Shown here in pieces: positions 49,760-59,791 of a stretch of 64,000 bases of DNA. Under the pieces are notes generated by a model. The model made no database searches and had not been told where the DNA came from. It saw only the letters and a program-made list of their open reading frames with translations. Every line of letters begins with the position of its first letter. The first letter of the stretch is position 1. Made by a program: the position numbers and the translations under genes. The DNA comes from a virus. The stretch spans positions 16,375 to 80,374 of the IMG/VR virus record IMGVR_UViG_3300046167_000032. One strand, 5' to 3'.

Positions 49760-50830
49760 TTATGCTAAGTTATATTTAGCAGTAACAAGAGCTTCTGGAC
49801 GAAGAATCTTGCGGCCATATAGATGCATGCCGCGCACGATGTCAGCGAATGAATCTGGATCACGGTATGATTCAGTTTTGTTGATCTGCTCTGCAGTTGC
49901 AACAGCCGAATCGTGACCAGCACAGATAACACCGTAGTTAGTGTTCTGGTTAGCCGCACCTGTTGTAGATGCACCAGTACCTACTGATGGTAAGTTGTTT
50001 GAAACGTATACACGGAAACCGTGGAAGTTGTTCAAGACTAGACCATTCTTTAGGCCATCACCACCGAAGTCAGCATTTAATAGACGTGAATCTTCATCAC
50101 GTAAGACTTCCATCATGACCGGGTCAATTACGATCCAACGACCTTGTGTGTCTACGTTTTGAACGTCTAGTAAACGACTCATACGTGCCACCAACATAGC
50201 TGGTGAAACAGTAGCTGTTGGTAATGCAGTAGCTCCCGGCAGACGTGCTGCAACTGGAATCGAATGATCACCAGCAGAAGTTGTTGTAATGTTACCAAAT
50301 GAACCTTTGATAAGCTTGTTCGCTGCAAGCAGTTCGTCTGAACCAGCTGCTGAGTTAGCTTTAGTACCATTTACTACATTGTTTACTGCACTAGCATTTG
50401 CATGTAACGCAGCCTGTTTGTAACCAGATAAGTAACCAAGAACATCTTGGTCATACTGATCAGCCAAACGATATGCCGCACGATCCGAAGCCAAGCTTTG
50501 GAAGTTTACATGTGAGTGTGCTTCTTCGATGTCATCAACTTTAAATGCAAAGTAGTTTGCTTTGTCGATTGTTAATGAAAAATCATTATCGGATAAATCC
50601 TGAGTTGAGATAGTAGTACCACGTAGATATGCAGTTACTGAAATCTCAGGCTCTTTTATGATTTTTACTGAGTCGCCCATTTGAGCGATTTCTCCGAAAT
50701 AGTCAGAGTTAGTGATAGCTTCACAGATAGCAGATTTGCGAAATGCAAGTTGCACCTGTTTGCTGTAAATAACGGGCGAGAAGTTACCGTTTGGTAAGTT
50801 TGTATAGCCCGAAGCCTTTCCAAATGCCAT
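49760..50830 (-). CDS. Major capsid protein
   Basis: 356 residues of the HK97 fold type expected: an N-terminal extended part, helical spine (AFRKSAICEAITNSDYFGEI), a strand domain (VKIIKEPEISVTAYLRGTTI) and a C-terminal domain with RWIVIDPVMMEVLRDEDSRL and FHGFRVYVSNNLPS. The gene has its own promoter candidate and a 250-base leader, and follows the scaffold gene. Base composition looks richer in G and C than in the neighbours, as often in highly expressed genes. Confidence 0.88.
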   Translation of the reverse strand: MAFGKASGYTNLPNGNFSPVIYSKQVQLAFRKSAICEAITNSDYFGEIAQMGDSVKIIKEPEISVTAYLRGTTISTQDLSDNDFSLTIDKANYFAFKVDDIEEAHSHVNFQSLASDRAAYRLADQYDQDVLGYLSGYKQAALHANASAVNNVVNGTKANSAAGSDELLAANKLIKGSFGNITTTSAGDHSIPVAARLPGATALPTATVSPAMLVARMSRLLDVQNVDTQGRWIVIDPVMMEVLRDEDSRLLNADFGGDGLKNGLVLNNFHGFRVYVSNNLPSVGTGASTTGAANQNTNYGVICAGHDSAVATAEQINKTESYRDPDSFADIVRGMHLYGRKILRPEALVTAKYNLA

Positions 50831-51049
50831 TTTAATTCTCCTTTAGCATTAGATTACAGATGCAAACGACTATTCACTTATATAGAGGCTAAGTACTTGT
50901 AGGGTGCGTTATTATGAAAGTTGGCCTACCTTCAGTATAACGGGCCATAAGACATTAGGTTGTCAAGAAGTATTTTGTTGTTTGCGTGGGTTTAGTCGTA
51001 GTGTGAGTAACCTGTGTCTTAGGGGTCACACTACTACATTGTACATATA

Positions 51050-51077
51050 GTTATATCATAAATATATTATATGTCAA
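51050..51077 (-). promoter_or_regulatory. Strong sigma-70-like promoter for capsid gene
   Basis: On the minus strand TTGACA is followed after 16 bases by TATAAC (5 of 6). It lies just past the scaffold stop at 51083 and would make a transcript with a leader of about 210 bases before the capsid ATG at 50830. The 252-base gap (50831-51082) holds no gene. Extra capsid protein relative to the rest of the late operon is the expected effect. Confidence 0.62.
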
Positions 51078-51082
51078 TAGCT

Positions 51083-51955
51083 TTATCGAGCATTGCCCGA
51101 CATATCGTAAATAAATTTACCAGTACGAATGGCTTCCATAATAGCGTCAGAAGCTTTTTCATACTGTTGTGCTGTCATCTTATTCACTTGTGATTCTTTA
51201 AATACATTCTTAGAATCATCTGAATCAGGTGTAGCATTACTACGACTGTTTACTGAACGTGCAGCATCTTTGTTGTTGCTTGCAGGTTTTTGTTTCTTAA
51301 TACCCATATCAGCTTTGTACAAATCAATTGCACGTGAAGCTGATCGTGAATCATCAGCATTCTCATATAATGCGTCTTGTACCCACTTGGGTTGTTCATC
51401 TACCCAATCATGGAACGCATCATCATCTCTGATTTCACCAAAGTCAGGATGTGCAGTCATTAATTCTACTTCAGCTTTCTTGCGTGTTGCATCAGCTTTC
51501 ATTTCATCAATTTCTTTTACACGTTCTTCTAATCCAGCGGCTTGTTCTCTTGCTTTTTTAATAGCAATAGTTTCTACTATAGCCGCTACATCTGGGTATT
51601 CTGTTGCCCAAGCTTCAATGTCATCATCTGACTTAGGTAACTTAATCTCTTGTCTAGTGGAGTCTTCAAGTTGACGTTGTAACGTTTTAAACTTGTCATC
51701 CCAATCTTTTTCTTTGTCTTGCATATGTCGTCTAAGATCACCGTAGCGTTTCTTAAAACTTTTTTCTTCAGCATTAATAGGTTCAGCTTCAGCTACTTCC
51801 TCTGTAGCTTCTGTTGTTTCACCTTTTTGTTCAGCAATAAGTTGTTCGAGTTCTTCCTCTTCCATCTTACGCTTATCTTCATTAGAGTATTTACGATTTG
51901 CAAATGCAACTTTAGTTTCTGGCTTTACTTCTTCTGCCATTATTTTATCATTCAT
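51083..51955 (-). CDS. Capsid scaffolding protein
   Basis: 290 residues, strongly acidic and helical: EDKRKMEEEELEQLIAEQKG, KSFKKRYGDLRRHMQDKEKD, DEMKADATRKKAEVELMTAH. The KRYGDLRRHMQDK and FGEIRDDDAFHDWVDEQP blocks are known to me from marine podovirus scaffolds. It directs assembly of the procapsid and leaves before packaging. The start could also be the ATG five codons later (MAEEV). Located upstream of the capsid gene, as usual. Confidence 0.85.
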   Translation of the reverse strand: MNDKIMAEEVKPETKVAFANRKYSNEDKRKMEEEELEQLIAEQKGETTEATEEVAEAEPINAEEKSFKKRYGDLRRHMQDKEKDWDDKFKTLQRQLEDSTRQEIKLPKSDDDIEAWATEYPDVAAIVETIAIKKAREQAAGLEERVKEIDEMKADATRKKAEVELMTAHPDFGEIRDDDAFHDWVDEQPKWVQDALYENADDSRSASRAIDLYKADMGIKKQKPASNNKDAARSVNSRSNATPDSDDSKNVFKESQVNKMTAQQYEKASDAIMEAIRTGKFIYDMSGNAR

Positions 51956-52034
51956 GTTTCAGTCTTTCATACTGGGGCCGCCGTAGCCTAGTGTTGGTAG
52001 GGGGATGGGTAGCCAGTTCAAATTTAGCAGTGTT

Positions 52035-52244
52035 TTAAATAACGGGTGCTGCTAATCCACGCCTTACAGGTGCAGTAGGTTCGATAACATCTGGTGTACC
52101 TAAGTCCAACAGTTCTGTTCCTAATACACTTATTAAAATTTCTCCTATGGGACTTCTCAACAAGTCAGCCAATTGTTCTCGTTCTTCATCTAGTAGTGCA
52201 TCAAATCTACTTGATACTTCATTTTTATATTCTTCAAAATCCAT
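52035..52244 (-). CDS. Small conserved virion-operon protein
   Basis: 69 residues. MDFEEYKNEVSSRFDALLDE, then LLRSPIGEILISVLGTELLD and terminal PTAPVRRGLAAPVI. The SPxGxxIxxVLGxELLD and VRRGLAAP motifs recur in marine phages between the scaffold and head protein genes. Function unknown. The gap to the scaffold gene (51956-52034) has a short tRNA-like stretch that I do not consider a tRNA. Confidence 0.7.
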   Translation of the reverse strand: MDFEEYKNEVSSRFDALLDEEREQLADLLRSPIGEILISVLGTELLDLGTPDVIEPTAPVRRGLAAPVI

Positions 52245-52266
52245 TATATTTATACCTTTTACATAG

Positions 52267-55245
52267 CTATTTTTTATTTGGTTTTTTTACTAACCCACCT
52301 GTGGCTCTACCACCAGTAGCTAATTTTTTACCTAATTTTTTAGCTGCCTTAGAAGCGGATGCTTTTGCCTGAGCTTGAGTTCTGTTTTTGCTAGGTTTTG
52401 ATTGATTCTTAACAACATTACCACCAGACCAAGTAGTAGGCCTACTATCACGCTGTGCTATTCTTGCAGCATTAGCGGCGGCTTCTTGCTCTTGTCTACG
52501 TTTAGCTTCAGCTAGTGCTCTAGCATCTGCGGCTTTTTTATCAGCAACAGCCTTTCTAGTTTTTTCTATTCTAGCTTGTTTATCCTGTTCAGCTTTTATC
52601 TTTTTCTTTTCAGCCGCTGTTGGGAACTTACGAGTTAATACATTAGTACCCGGTTGATTATACCATACAGCACCTTTCATATTAGGATCACCACCACTAG
52701 CATCTTTACCTATCTTAGCTTTAGCAGTTGCGGATAGTTCATTTTTTCTAGCTGCGGTAACTGTAGAAACCCTATCAGTACTAGCAACACTAATCGTATT
52801 TTTATCATAAGTACCTACATTACGTTGTTTAAAGTTTCGACCATTCTTTATCATTTCACCCAATGTAGGTCTATGATATTCACCTTGCTCATCTACAAAT
52901 ACATTTCTGCCATTATCTGCTCTAATAGCAAAGCCTTGATCATCAGCAAGTATACCTGTAGAACTACCATCTGAAACAGCACCTACTGCATAATTATCAA
53001 CTGTAGTGCCACCTGTAACTTTATATCTTTCACTTAACTCATATGCTTGATCTAAATTTACATCGGGTAAGTTTTCCCATGCAGTTGCTTGGTTAGATTG
53101 ACCAGCTTTATATGTTTGTTTAGGTTTGCTTACTTTAACACCCAATCCAGTTTTTTCAACTGTCTCTGGTTCTGTTTTTGTAATATCTAACTTAGCAGTC
53201 TCTGCAATATCTAAAGGCATCTCAGAGACTAAAGGTCCTACAACTTGGTCAGGTCTACTTGTTTGTGCTAAGTCTAAAGCATCTGGTCTTGTACTTGTAA
53301 ATACTCCAGTAGTACCTGTTTCGCTTGGATCACCGCTTGCATTAGTTGGTTTAGGTGGTGTTATACCAGAAACACTAGGCGGTGTATATGAAGGAAATGC
53401 ACTAGTAGTTTGCTGTGCTACAGTTTGGGGTGTAGCAGAGGGTATTGCTAAATCAGGATCACCAGCATCAATCAAATAAGGAGATGCAATGGCTCTTTTA
53501 CCCAGAGCAGTTGAAGTATCGTATACTGGTTTTGTTCCTATAGCACTTTGTACTGAAGGTGCTACATATGGTTCTATCTGGGGGTCAGCACTACTACCCC
53601 GTAACATTGCATCCGTTTGAGATAATGCCGTATTTCTTTGGTTTGCCACAGACTTCATAAAGGGTAGTGTACCAGAAGGTGTTGAATAATCTATAGCAGG
53701 TGTAGTGATTAAAGGATCAGCACGTTGTACTAAAGGTGCTACATATGGTTGTAGCATTGGATCAGCACTAGTTCCTGTAGGAGAAAATCCCATAGAAGAT
53801 GGTGGTGTATACGTAGAAGTATCTACAGGAGTAGTAGCTGTTTCACTCGGATCACCGCTTGCATTTGTAAATACTCCAGTAGTACCTGTTTCACTAGGAT
53901 CACCACTTGCGTTTGTGGGTCTAACAAACCGATTACTTTCTGTACTAGCTAATGTATATTGATCAGGTGTGACTACACCAGTAGTACCTGTTTCACTAGG
54001 ATCACCGCTTGCGTTTGTAGGTAATACAGCTTTTGTTAAAAACGTACCTGTGTCTTGTGGTAAAAGTTTTATAGGTGTTGGGTCTACGTTAACACCAGTT
54101 TCTACAGCAACCTTTTTAACTTCTGCTACTTCTTCTGGTAATTTACCTAAAGCACCTGCTACTGCATCAATAACACCACCAAAAACATCACCTAACACAG
54201 TATTAACTAAACCACCAGCGTGTTCATTTATACCCTCAGTTCTAGCTTTAAGTGCTGCAATTTGTTCTGCATTTAATGTACCAGAGTTTAAAAGTTTAGT
54301 AGCACCTAGTAATGCTTTTTTATCTTGGTGTGCCATAGCTGCCATAGGAAATATAGCAAGTGGCCCCATGAATAAAGTAGCCGCTTTTGCAAAAGTTCTT
54401 CCAACACCAACTAAAGTAGATGACTTATCCATATATTCTTCATAGCTTAGATTATCCCAATCAATAGCTTCTGGTGGTGGAAGTGCAACATTAGTACGAT
54501 CATCGTTGTCTCTGCGTACTTCTTGTGTGGCGGCATTAGCATCAGCAACTATACTATCAGCAGGTGTAGTACCAGAGCCAACAGGTGCATCAGTACCCGT
54601 ATATAAACTATACCCATCTGGAATAGGGAAAGCAGCTTTACCACCTATAAATGGTATTAATATATTATTACCAGCAGCATTACGATATTCTTTATATTCA
54701 ATAGCGGCATCACCCATAAGTTTTTTAAAGTCTACTGTAGTACGTACAGGTTGTGTAATTTCTGGTGTAAGTCTACGTGTACTAGTGCCTAATGGTACAA
54801 CAGGTTGATTTGCTACAGCTGCAACAGGATCAGGAGTACGCATAACACTTGTAGTACCTGTAGCTAAACCACCAACAGCCATATTAATTTCACCATCATT
54901 ATCATCGGCAGGTGAACCTGCTACAATAATTAAATCATCCATACCAAATGGTAAGTCATCATCCATAGTAGCTTCATCACTGTTGCCCATCTGACCCATA
55001 GCTTCCATTTTCTTTAAACCCATTTTAGCTTGTTGTCGTAATTGCATAAGCTTATCTAAACCAATATATCTTGTAACATCCTCTGAAAATATAAACTCAC
55101 CGTTGCTTACGTTAGCTTCGATATCATCACGAACACCTTCACGAGTTCCACCTACAGGAACTTCATTACCAGATTCTTCGTCAATCATACCGCCCTCATC
55201 TTTTAAGCCACCACGTGCGAATAGTTCCATTTGTTTTTCCATCAT
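52267..55245 (-). CDS. Large head-associated virion protein
   Basis: 992 residues. N-terminus ELFARGGLKDEGGMIDEESG, then GGTREGVRDDIEANVSNGEF, and YIGLDKLMQLRQQAKMGLKK, which I recognise from marine phage structural proteins. The middle is P, T and S-rich with four copies of TNASGDPSETGTTGV or close variants (between about 415 and 650). A globular region (about 690-830) follows, then a lysine-alanine-rich coil and the C-terminus KLATGGRATGGLVKKPNKK. Lies between portal and scaffold genes. Probable head-vertex or decoration role, inferred. Confidence 0.7.
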   Translation of the reverse strand: MMEKQMELFARGGLKDEGGMIDEESGNEVPVGGTREGVRDDIEANVSNGEFIFSEDVTRYIGLDKLMQLRQQAKMGLKKMEAMGQMGNSDEATMDDDLPFGMDDLIIVAGSPADDNDGEINMAVGGLATGTTSVMRTPDPVAAVANQPVVPLGTSTRRLTPEITQPVRTTVDFKKLMGDAAIEYKEYRNAAGNNILIPFIGGKAAFPIPDGYSLYTGTDAPVGSGTTPADSIVADANAATQEVRRDNDDRTNVALPPPEAIDWDNLSYEEYMDKSSTLVGVGRTFAKAATLFMGPLAIFPMAAMAHQDKKALLGATKLLNSGTLNAEQIAALKARTEGINEHAGGLVNTVLGDVFGGVIDAVAGALGKLPEEVAEVKKVAVETGVNVDPTPIKLLPQDTGTFLTKAVLPTNASGDPSETGTTGVVTPDQYTLASTESNRFVRPTNASGDPSETGTTGVFTNASGDPSETATTPVDTSTYTPPSSMGFSPTGTSADPMLQPYVAPLVQRADPLITTPAIDYSTPSGTLPFMKSVANQRNTALSQTDAMLRGSSADPQIEPYVAPSVQSAIGTKPVYDTSTALGKRAIASPYLIDAGDPDLAIPSATPQTVAQQTTSAFPSYTPPSVSGITPPKPTNASGDPSETGTTGVFTSTRPDALDLAQTSRPDQVVGPLVSEMPLDIAETAKLDITKTEPETVEKTGLGVKVSKPKQTYKAGQSNQATAWENLPDVNLDQAYELSERYKVTGGTTVDNYAVGAVSDGSSTGILADDQGFAIRADNGRNVFVDEQGEYHRPTLGEMIKNGRNFKQRNVGTYDKNTISVASTDRVSTVTAARKNELSATAKAKIGKDASGGDPNMKGAVWYNQPGTNVLTRKFPTAAEKKKIKAEQDKQARIEKTRKAVADKKAADARALAEAKRRQEQEAAANAARIAQRDSRPTTWSGGNVVKNQSKPSKNRTQAQAKASASKAAKKLGKKLATGGRATGGLVKKPNKK

Positions 55246-55256
55246 GGGATGTTTCC

Positions 55257-55475
55257 TTATTTGTGTTTTAATACTTCGTCACGTAACAATTTTATTCTAC
55301 GTAATTGAAAGATCGCACCTTGTGCTCGGTATATGATCTTATCATTGTCAGCTTGTTCCATAGTTCTGTGCTGTTGAGCTATTAGAGAATCTATATAACT
55401 ATTGAACTGTTCCCATTGCTGGTGGTTGCTGACCATTGCCTTGAGCTTGCTCAGGTGCTCCTTGTCCTTCTGCAT
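55257..55475 (-). CDS. Small coiled-coil-like protein, unit B copy
   Basis: Unit B counterpart of the 72-residue gene at 167-385. Amino-acid sequence is the same; one silent change is visible near the end (AATAAT versus AACAAT region). Overlaps the portal gene by 77 bases as in unit A. Confidence 0.75.
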   Translation of the reverse strand: MQKDKEHLSKLKAMVSNHQQWEQFNSYIDSLIAQQHRTMEQADNDKIIYRAQGAIFQLRRIKLLRDEVLKHK

Positions 55476-57549
55476 TTCCGCTAAATCCTTGTTCTTGTGG
55501 TAGAGGTGCTTGTCCTGTACCTATGTTTCCTCCACCTGCGCCTGTAGGGTCTGCTGGGTTAGCACCTGCTGGTGCACCCTGTTGATCTGTTGGCTGTTGT
55601 GGTTGTTGAAAACCTTTCATGAGTTCAGCTTGAATAGCCGCCTCATCCATATTGTTAGTAACCTTGTCTGGGTCTAACTCAAGAGACTTTGCAATCTCCC
55701 GTATAATATACTGAAATTTTGCAAAAGGTGCAAGGGCTGGACTAGAAGAAATTTGCATAAACTGCATTAATCTTTGGCTACGTACTTCGTTAGCCATTAA
55801 GCTTTCTGTACCACGAGCCTTAACCTCTAAGTCACCTTTGATCTTAGGATCATAATCAAACTGCATATTGAATCTAAATAAGTTCTCACCTAGTGGACGC
55901 AATAGGTAGTCATCAATATTCTTAATAACATTCTTAATGCCACCTTGTGCAGCACCCATTAACATACTAATACCAGAAGCAGTACGACCTACACCTGACA
56001 CACCTGTCTGACCATGTGCGAAAGATGGAAATCCTGTAGACTCATCTGCAAGGACACGTGCCTTGTCAAAGAGTTGCAAGTTCTCCTGAGCAACATTAGG
56101 AAACTTAGTTCCAAAAATGCTTTGTCCGGGTGCACCACCTTGGCGGCGAAAGACTTTGCCGGGATACACGGACATATCCTGTCCCGGTACTAAGTTAGTT
56201 TCGTCTACCTCTATCAACAAGTTTCCTGATAGTACAGCATTGTCTACAGCCATACGCATGAAACCATTCATTAGTGTTTGTGTATCATCCATATTCTCAG
56301 CTATACCTACACCAAAGAAGCTGTAAGGATTAAGCTCATATGGAACAGCCATGTAAGGAATGCGTGCAGGTTTAAACGGATTCATAACCATGCGTAGTAG
56401 TTTACCATTACAAATCCATACATTAGCTTGTAACTCATCTACATTAGATAATTCATCTGGTATATCTACACCTTGCTCTATCAGCATTTCGACATCTACC
56501 ATGCCCCAATACTCTAGTACTTCAAAGCGTTCAATACCATGCTCAGGTGCATAATCAGATAAATCATCTTCCCAATGTTCTTTACTATAGTTTTCACCTA
56601 GTGAGATAGCTTCATCAATTACAGATGAACGGAAGTGTGGTCTACGTTTAAGTGAACGTAACTGTGTCCTTGACATCTTATGACGTTCAATAACAAACTG
56701 TGCTTCATCCATATTAGTAGCATCAGGATCGGGATAAAAGTTCCATACTGATACGTGAGATACTTGTGGGATTGTTTTCATTACTGGTGAATACTCACCA
56801 TCTTCATCCCAGTTAGGGTATTCTTTATCTACTGCGAATGGTCCTTTCATTACGCCAGTACCAAACAATGCCATCTCAAATGCTGTACTACGTAAATGTT
56901 TACTAGCACTAGACTCTTCTAACTGATCATGTATTTTCTTTTGCATCATCTTAGCCGCTATCATAGCAGGGCTAAATGTAACAGATGTAGGAGTTTTACC
57001 TACACCCTCACGGACATTATCAATCTCACCTAGTTTATCTTTGAGTGGTCCGATACTATCAAGTAATGTTTTAGCAGTAGCACCTGCAGGTAAGTCTTTA
57101 CCATCACCAGCAAAACCATATGGGTTTACTTCTTCATTTAGTTCTGACTCACGTAATTGCTCAGGTTCTTTAGGATCGAAGTGTACATCAGATACTACAC
57201 CTTCTGGTAGTTCAGTAGGATCAACTGTTAACGGAAACTTCTGCCCAGCAAATAGTACATCTACTATCTGACCATAAGCAGCAAGTGTCTTAGTTTTAGT
57301 TACTTTAATAAATACTCTTGACTTCTCAGCCTCAGTAAACTGTACATCAGGACTATATAAACCACGATAGTTACGATATGCTTGTAACCAACGTTGCTCA
57401 TCTTGTTGTCTGTAGTCATCAGCACGATTGTACTTCTCCATAATAAATGGAATTATCTTTGCTGTATCTGCATCATCAACCGTAGAGTCATCAGTATCCT
57501 CTAGGATAATTGCATCATCTTCGATAAAGCCTTCGTTTTCTTCTGCCAT
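55399..57549 (-). CDS. Portal protein, unit B copy
   Basis: 716 residues; by eye the same protein as the portal of unit A. Around thirty base differences are scattered along the gene and appear silent, for example at proline, leucine and glycine third positions. This is strong evidence that both copies come from functional genomes. Confidence 0.9.
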   Translation of the reverse strand: MAEENEGFIEDDAIILEDTDDSTVDDADTAKIIPFIMEKYNRADDYRQQDEQRWLQAYRNYRGLYSPDVQFTEAEKSRVFIKVTKTKTLAAYGQIVDVLFAGQKFPLTVDPTELPEGVVSDVHFDPKEPEQLRESELNEEVNPYGFAGDGKDLPAGATAKTLLDSIGPLKDKLGEIDNVREGVGKTPTSVTFSPAMIAAKMMQKKIHDQLEESSASKHLRSTAFEMALFGTGVMKGPFAVDKEYPNWDEDGEYSPVMKTIPQVSHVSVWNFYPDPDATNMDEAQFVIERHKMSRTQLRSLKRRPHFRSSVIDEAISLGENYSKEHWEDDLSDYAPEHGIERFEVLEYWGMVDVEMLIEQGVDIPDELSNVDELQANVWICNGKLLRMVMNPFKPARIPYMAVPYELNPYSFFGVGIAENMDDTQTLMNGFMRMAVDNAVLSGNLLIEVDETNLVPGQDMSVYPGKVFRRQGGAPGQSIFGTKFPNVAQENLQLFDKARVLADESTGFPSFAHGQTGVSGVGRTASGISMLMGAAQGGIKNVIKNIDDYLLRPLGENLFRFNMQFDYDPKIKGDLEVKARGTESLMANEVRSQRLMQFMQISSSPALAPFAKFQYIIREIAKSLELDPDKVTNNMDEAAIQAELMKGFQQPQQPTDQQGAPAGANPADPTGAGGGNIGTGQAPLPQEQGFSGNAEGQGAPEQAQGNGQQPPAMGTVQ

Positions 57550-57559
57550 TTATTTGTCC

Positions 57560-59140
57560 TTAATATCCAAACGTGGAATCTGCTACATTCATACCACCTG
57601 ATGGTCGCCCATTTGGATCATAATCAAATATGCTAAACCGTGGTCTTGACATGATACCATAACGTAATGCATCGTACAAGTGATCTTCTGAGGTAGTATC
57701 TATATCTTCTGGGTTTCTTTTGTCTATGGGTAACGCAGGTAATTGAGCTACCATGTTAGTACATGTATCAAAGAATACTAAGCGTGGTTCTTCGGTATAT
57801 TCATCTACCTGTAACCTTCTATGTATCTCATTCTTACCTGCTACACGTGAACCTTTTGATCTATCTGATGGTCGCCATCTGCAACCTCTTTGAACCATTT
57901 GTTCTGCTAGAGAAGGTCCTGTATCACCACGCTTGTGCCATAGTGAGCTATCAAGTACTCCATACTTAATATTACCATCTCCAGCTTCTAAGTCAAGTAC
58001 TTGATCAGCTAAATCTGCAGCTAATACTTTACTTACATATAACTCACGATACACTATTAGTTGTTCACTAGGTGATACCGCAAACCATACTACACCAGAT
58101 TTACTACCATATCCATAATCACACGCTCTAAACTTAACCCAGTTACTTGGTATATCGAAGGGTTCAATTACGTGTTTAGTTCTATCGAACTCAGTAAACG
58201 CTGCACCTTCTTTGATATCCCAATCACCTTCTAGTAATTGTCTTCTTTGCTGTTCTGGTAGTGATAGAAGCATTGCTTCGTAATCACCTTGTTCAGCTAA
58301 GTATGGATTATCAGATAATCTTGCAGGTATAAATTTACGTTTGAATAAAGCTTTACCAGCTTTCTCGTGACCTGCAGGGTATCTTAATACTTCAGTTGTT
58401 TCAATATCAGTAGCATCAAATGATTTATTATGAGGTGCTGGATCAATAAACATCTTCTTAACCCAATGATGGCCTCTACCACCGGGGTTAGTTGTAGCCC
58501 TCATATATACAGGTAAATCACTTGCAGTAGATCGTAAACGTGAGCGCATGTAGTTCCAAGCAAATGGTGTAGGCCACTGTGTAAGTTCGTCAAAGCCTAT
58601 CCAACTAAATGCTAAACCTTGGTATCTTAATACATCATCCTCTTTATCTAGGTATGACATCCACAGTCTTGCACCTGATGGTGCTGTCCATTGCATCTTA
58701 CGTTCTGACCACTTAATACCCGGCCATATTTTAGGATACATTTCTTGAGACTTAAATATAAGTTCTCTTAGTTCTTCTGTCGTATGTCTTAATAGCAATC
58801 CTGAGAATGATGGGTGTCCCATAAAACGTAATGGATCAGCTAACATAGCATATGATTTGCCACCACCAGCACTGCCACCATATAGTACTTCACGTTCACC
58901 TGCGGCAAGGAAGTCAGTCTGTGGTCCAGCATTAGGTTTAAATATTACATTATGCTGTTCTTCAACTTTAGCTAAATCATGATCAACTAAAACTTTAGGC
59001 GGCTCTGGTTTCTTCTGTGTCTTCTTTTTCTTTTGCACCGAGTCTTGTGCGCTCGATTTCTTCCGCTTTGGCGATTGCCTTTTTCGCATAGTCTGCCCAT
59101 CTGCGAAGGCTTCCAGCTTTGTTTTTTCTTTGTCGCTCAT
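57560..59140 (-). CDS. terL: Terminase large subunit, unit B copy
   Basis: 526 residues with the same Walker A, Walker B and nuclease residues as the unit A copy. Base differences (for example at Arg, Gly and Leu codons) leave the protein unchanged. The 146-base overlap with the upstream frame is kept, and no base differs inside most of it, as expected where two frames constrain each other. Confidence 0.95.
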   Translation of the reverse strand: MSDKEKTKLEAFADGQTMRKRQSPKRKKSSAQDSVQKKKKTQKKPEPPKVLVDHDLAKVEEQHNVIFKPNAGPQTDFLAAGEREVLYGGSAGGGKSYAMLADPLRFMGHPSFSGLLLRHTTEELRELIFKSQEMYPKIWPGIKWSERKMQWTAPSGARLWMSYLDKEDDVLRYQGLAFSWIGFDELTQWPTPFAWNYMRSRLRSTASDLPVYMRATTNPGGRGHHWVKKMFIDPAPHNKSFDATDIETTEVLRYPAGHEKAGKALFKRKFIPARLSDNPYLAEQGDYEAMLLSLPEQQRRQLLEGDWDIKEGAAFTEFDRTKHVIEPFDIPSNWVKFRACDYGYGSKSGVVWFAVSPSEQLIVYRELYVSKVLAADLADQVLDLEAGDGNIKYGVLDSSLWHKRGDTGPSLAEQMVQRGCRWRPSDRSKGSRVAGKNEIHRRLQVDEYTEEPRLVFFDTCTNMVAQLPALPIDKRNPEDIDTTSEDHLYDALRYGIMSRPRFSIFDYDPNGRPSGGMNVADSTFGY

Positions 59141-59423
59141 TATCTAACCGTTTCTTTAAACCTACATGAGAAATAGTTCTACCAGTATTTCTAGTCAACC
59201 AGTTAGCAACTTCTCGATATGAATACTGTTTTAAGTATTTCTGTGCTTGCTCAAGCATATCAAGTTCTGCACTAATTGGCAAGAGTATTCCTTTATCTTT
59301 TGGGTCTAATTCATAGCCAAAGGGAATCGTTCTTGCTACACGTGGGATTGCTACCCATCTACTATTTTCTTTAAGGTCTGTCGGTTGTGGTAATTTCCAT
59401 TTACCTAATGGTTTAGTCATCAT
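58995..59423 (-). CDS. Helix-turn-helix protein upstream of terminase, unit B copy
   Basis: 142 residues, same as the unit A protein. A few silent differences occur in the non-overlapping part. Confidence 0.75.
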   Translation of the reverse strand: MMTKPLGKWKLPQPTDLKENSRWVAIPRVARTIPFGYELDPKDKGILLPISAELDMLEQAQKYLKQYSYREVANWLTRNTGRTISHVGLKKRLDNERQRKNKAGSLRRWADYAKKAIAKAEEIERTRLGAKEKEDTEETRAA

Positions 59424-59787
59424 CTTCCTGTGCTTTTTTAGCTGGCATCAACATGACACCACCCTTAGCTTCTACTTGCATCTTCTCAGTTTTAACTAAG
59501 CCAGTACGATCAAGTAGTTCTTTTGCTGCAGTCATCTTATCACGTATACCTAACTCAGTAGGATCGTATAGTGCACCTACCATAGCCATAGCCGCTTTAG
59601 GTACATTACGTGCTAAGTAGCTGTGAGTAACATCAATGATTTCTTCTTTGAGGCTATTCGTTATTTCTGTGTTAGAAGTATTAGCTGAATAACCTGCAAT
59701 GATCTTAGCACTGGTAATATCTCCACCAGCTTCATCCATAAGGACTGCTAAGAACTTCTTTTGTCTATCTGTTAGCTCACGTGCCAT
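59413..59787 (-). CDS. terS: Terminase small subunit, unit B copy
   Basis: 124 residues from the same ATG and ribosome site context as in unit A. Silent differences only. Confidence 0.88.
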   Translation of the reverse strand: MARELTDRQKKFLAVLMDEAGGDITSAKIIAGYSANTSNTEITNSLKEEIIDVTHSYLARNVPKAAMAMVGALYDPTELGIRDKMTAAKELLDRTGLVKTEKMQVEAKGGVMLMPAKKAQEDDD

Positions 59788-59791
59788 ATTA

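Noticed and set aside
51129-51674. 181-residue plus-strand frame opposite scaffold gene
   Set aside because: S, A and C-rich shadow of an acidic coiled-coil gene; no start signal and no family.
51974-52030. tRNA-like stretch with TAGCCTAGTGTTGGTAG and GTTCAAATTTAGC
   Set aside because: No matching acceptor stem or anticodon arm can be formed and it lies far from the integrase, so neither a tRNA nor an attP is supported.
53705-54445. Plus-strand frames opposite the head-associated protein, with repeated VPVSLGSPLAFV
   Set aside because: The repetition is just the reverse strand of the TNASGDPSETGTTGV repeats; no ribosome site.
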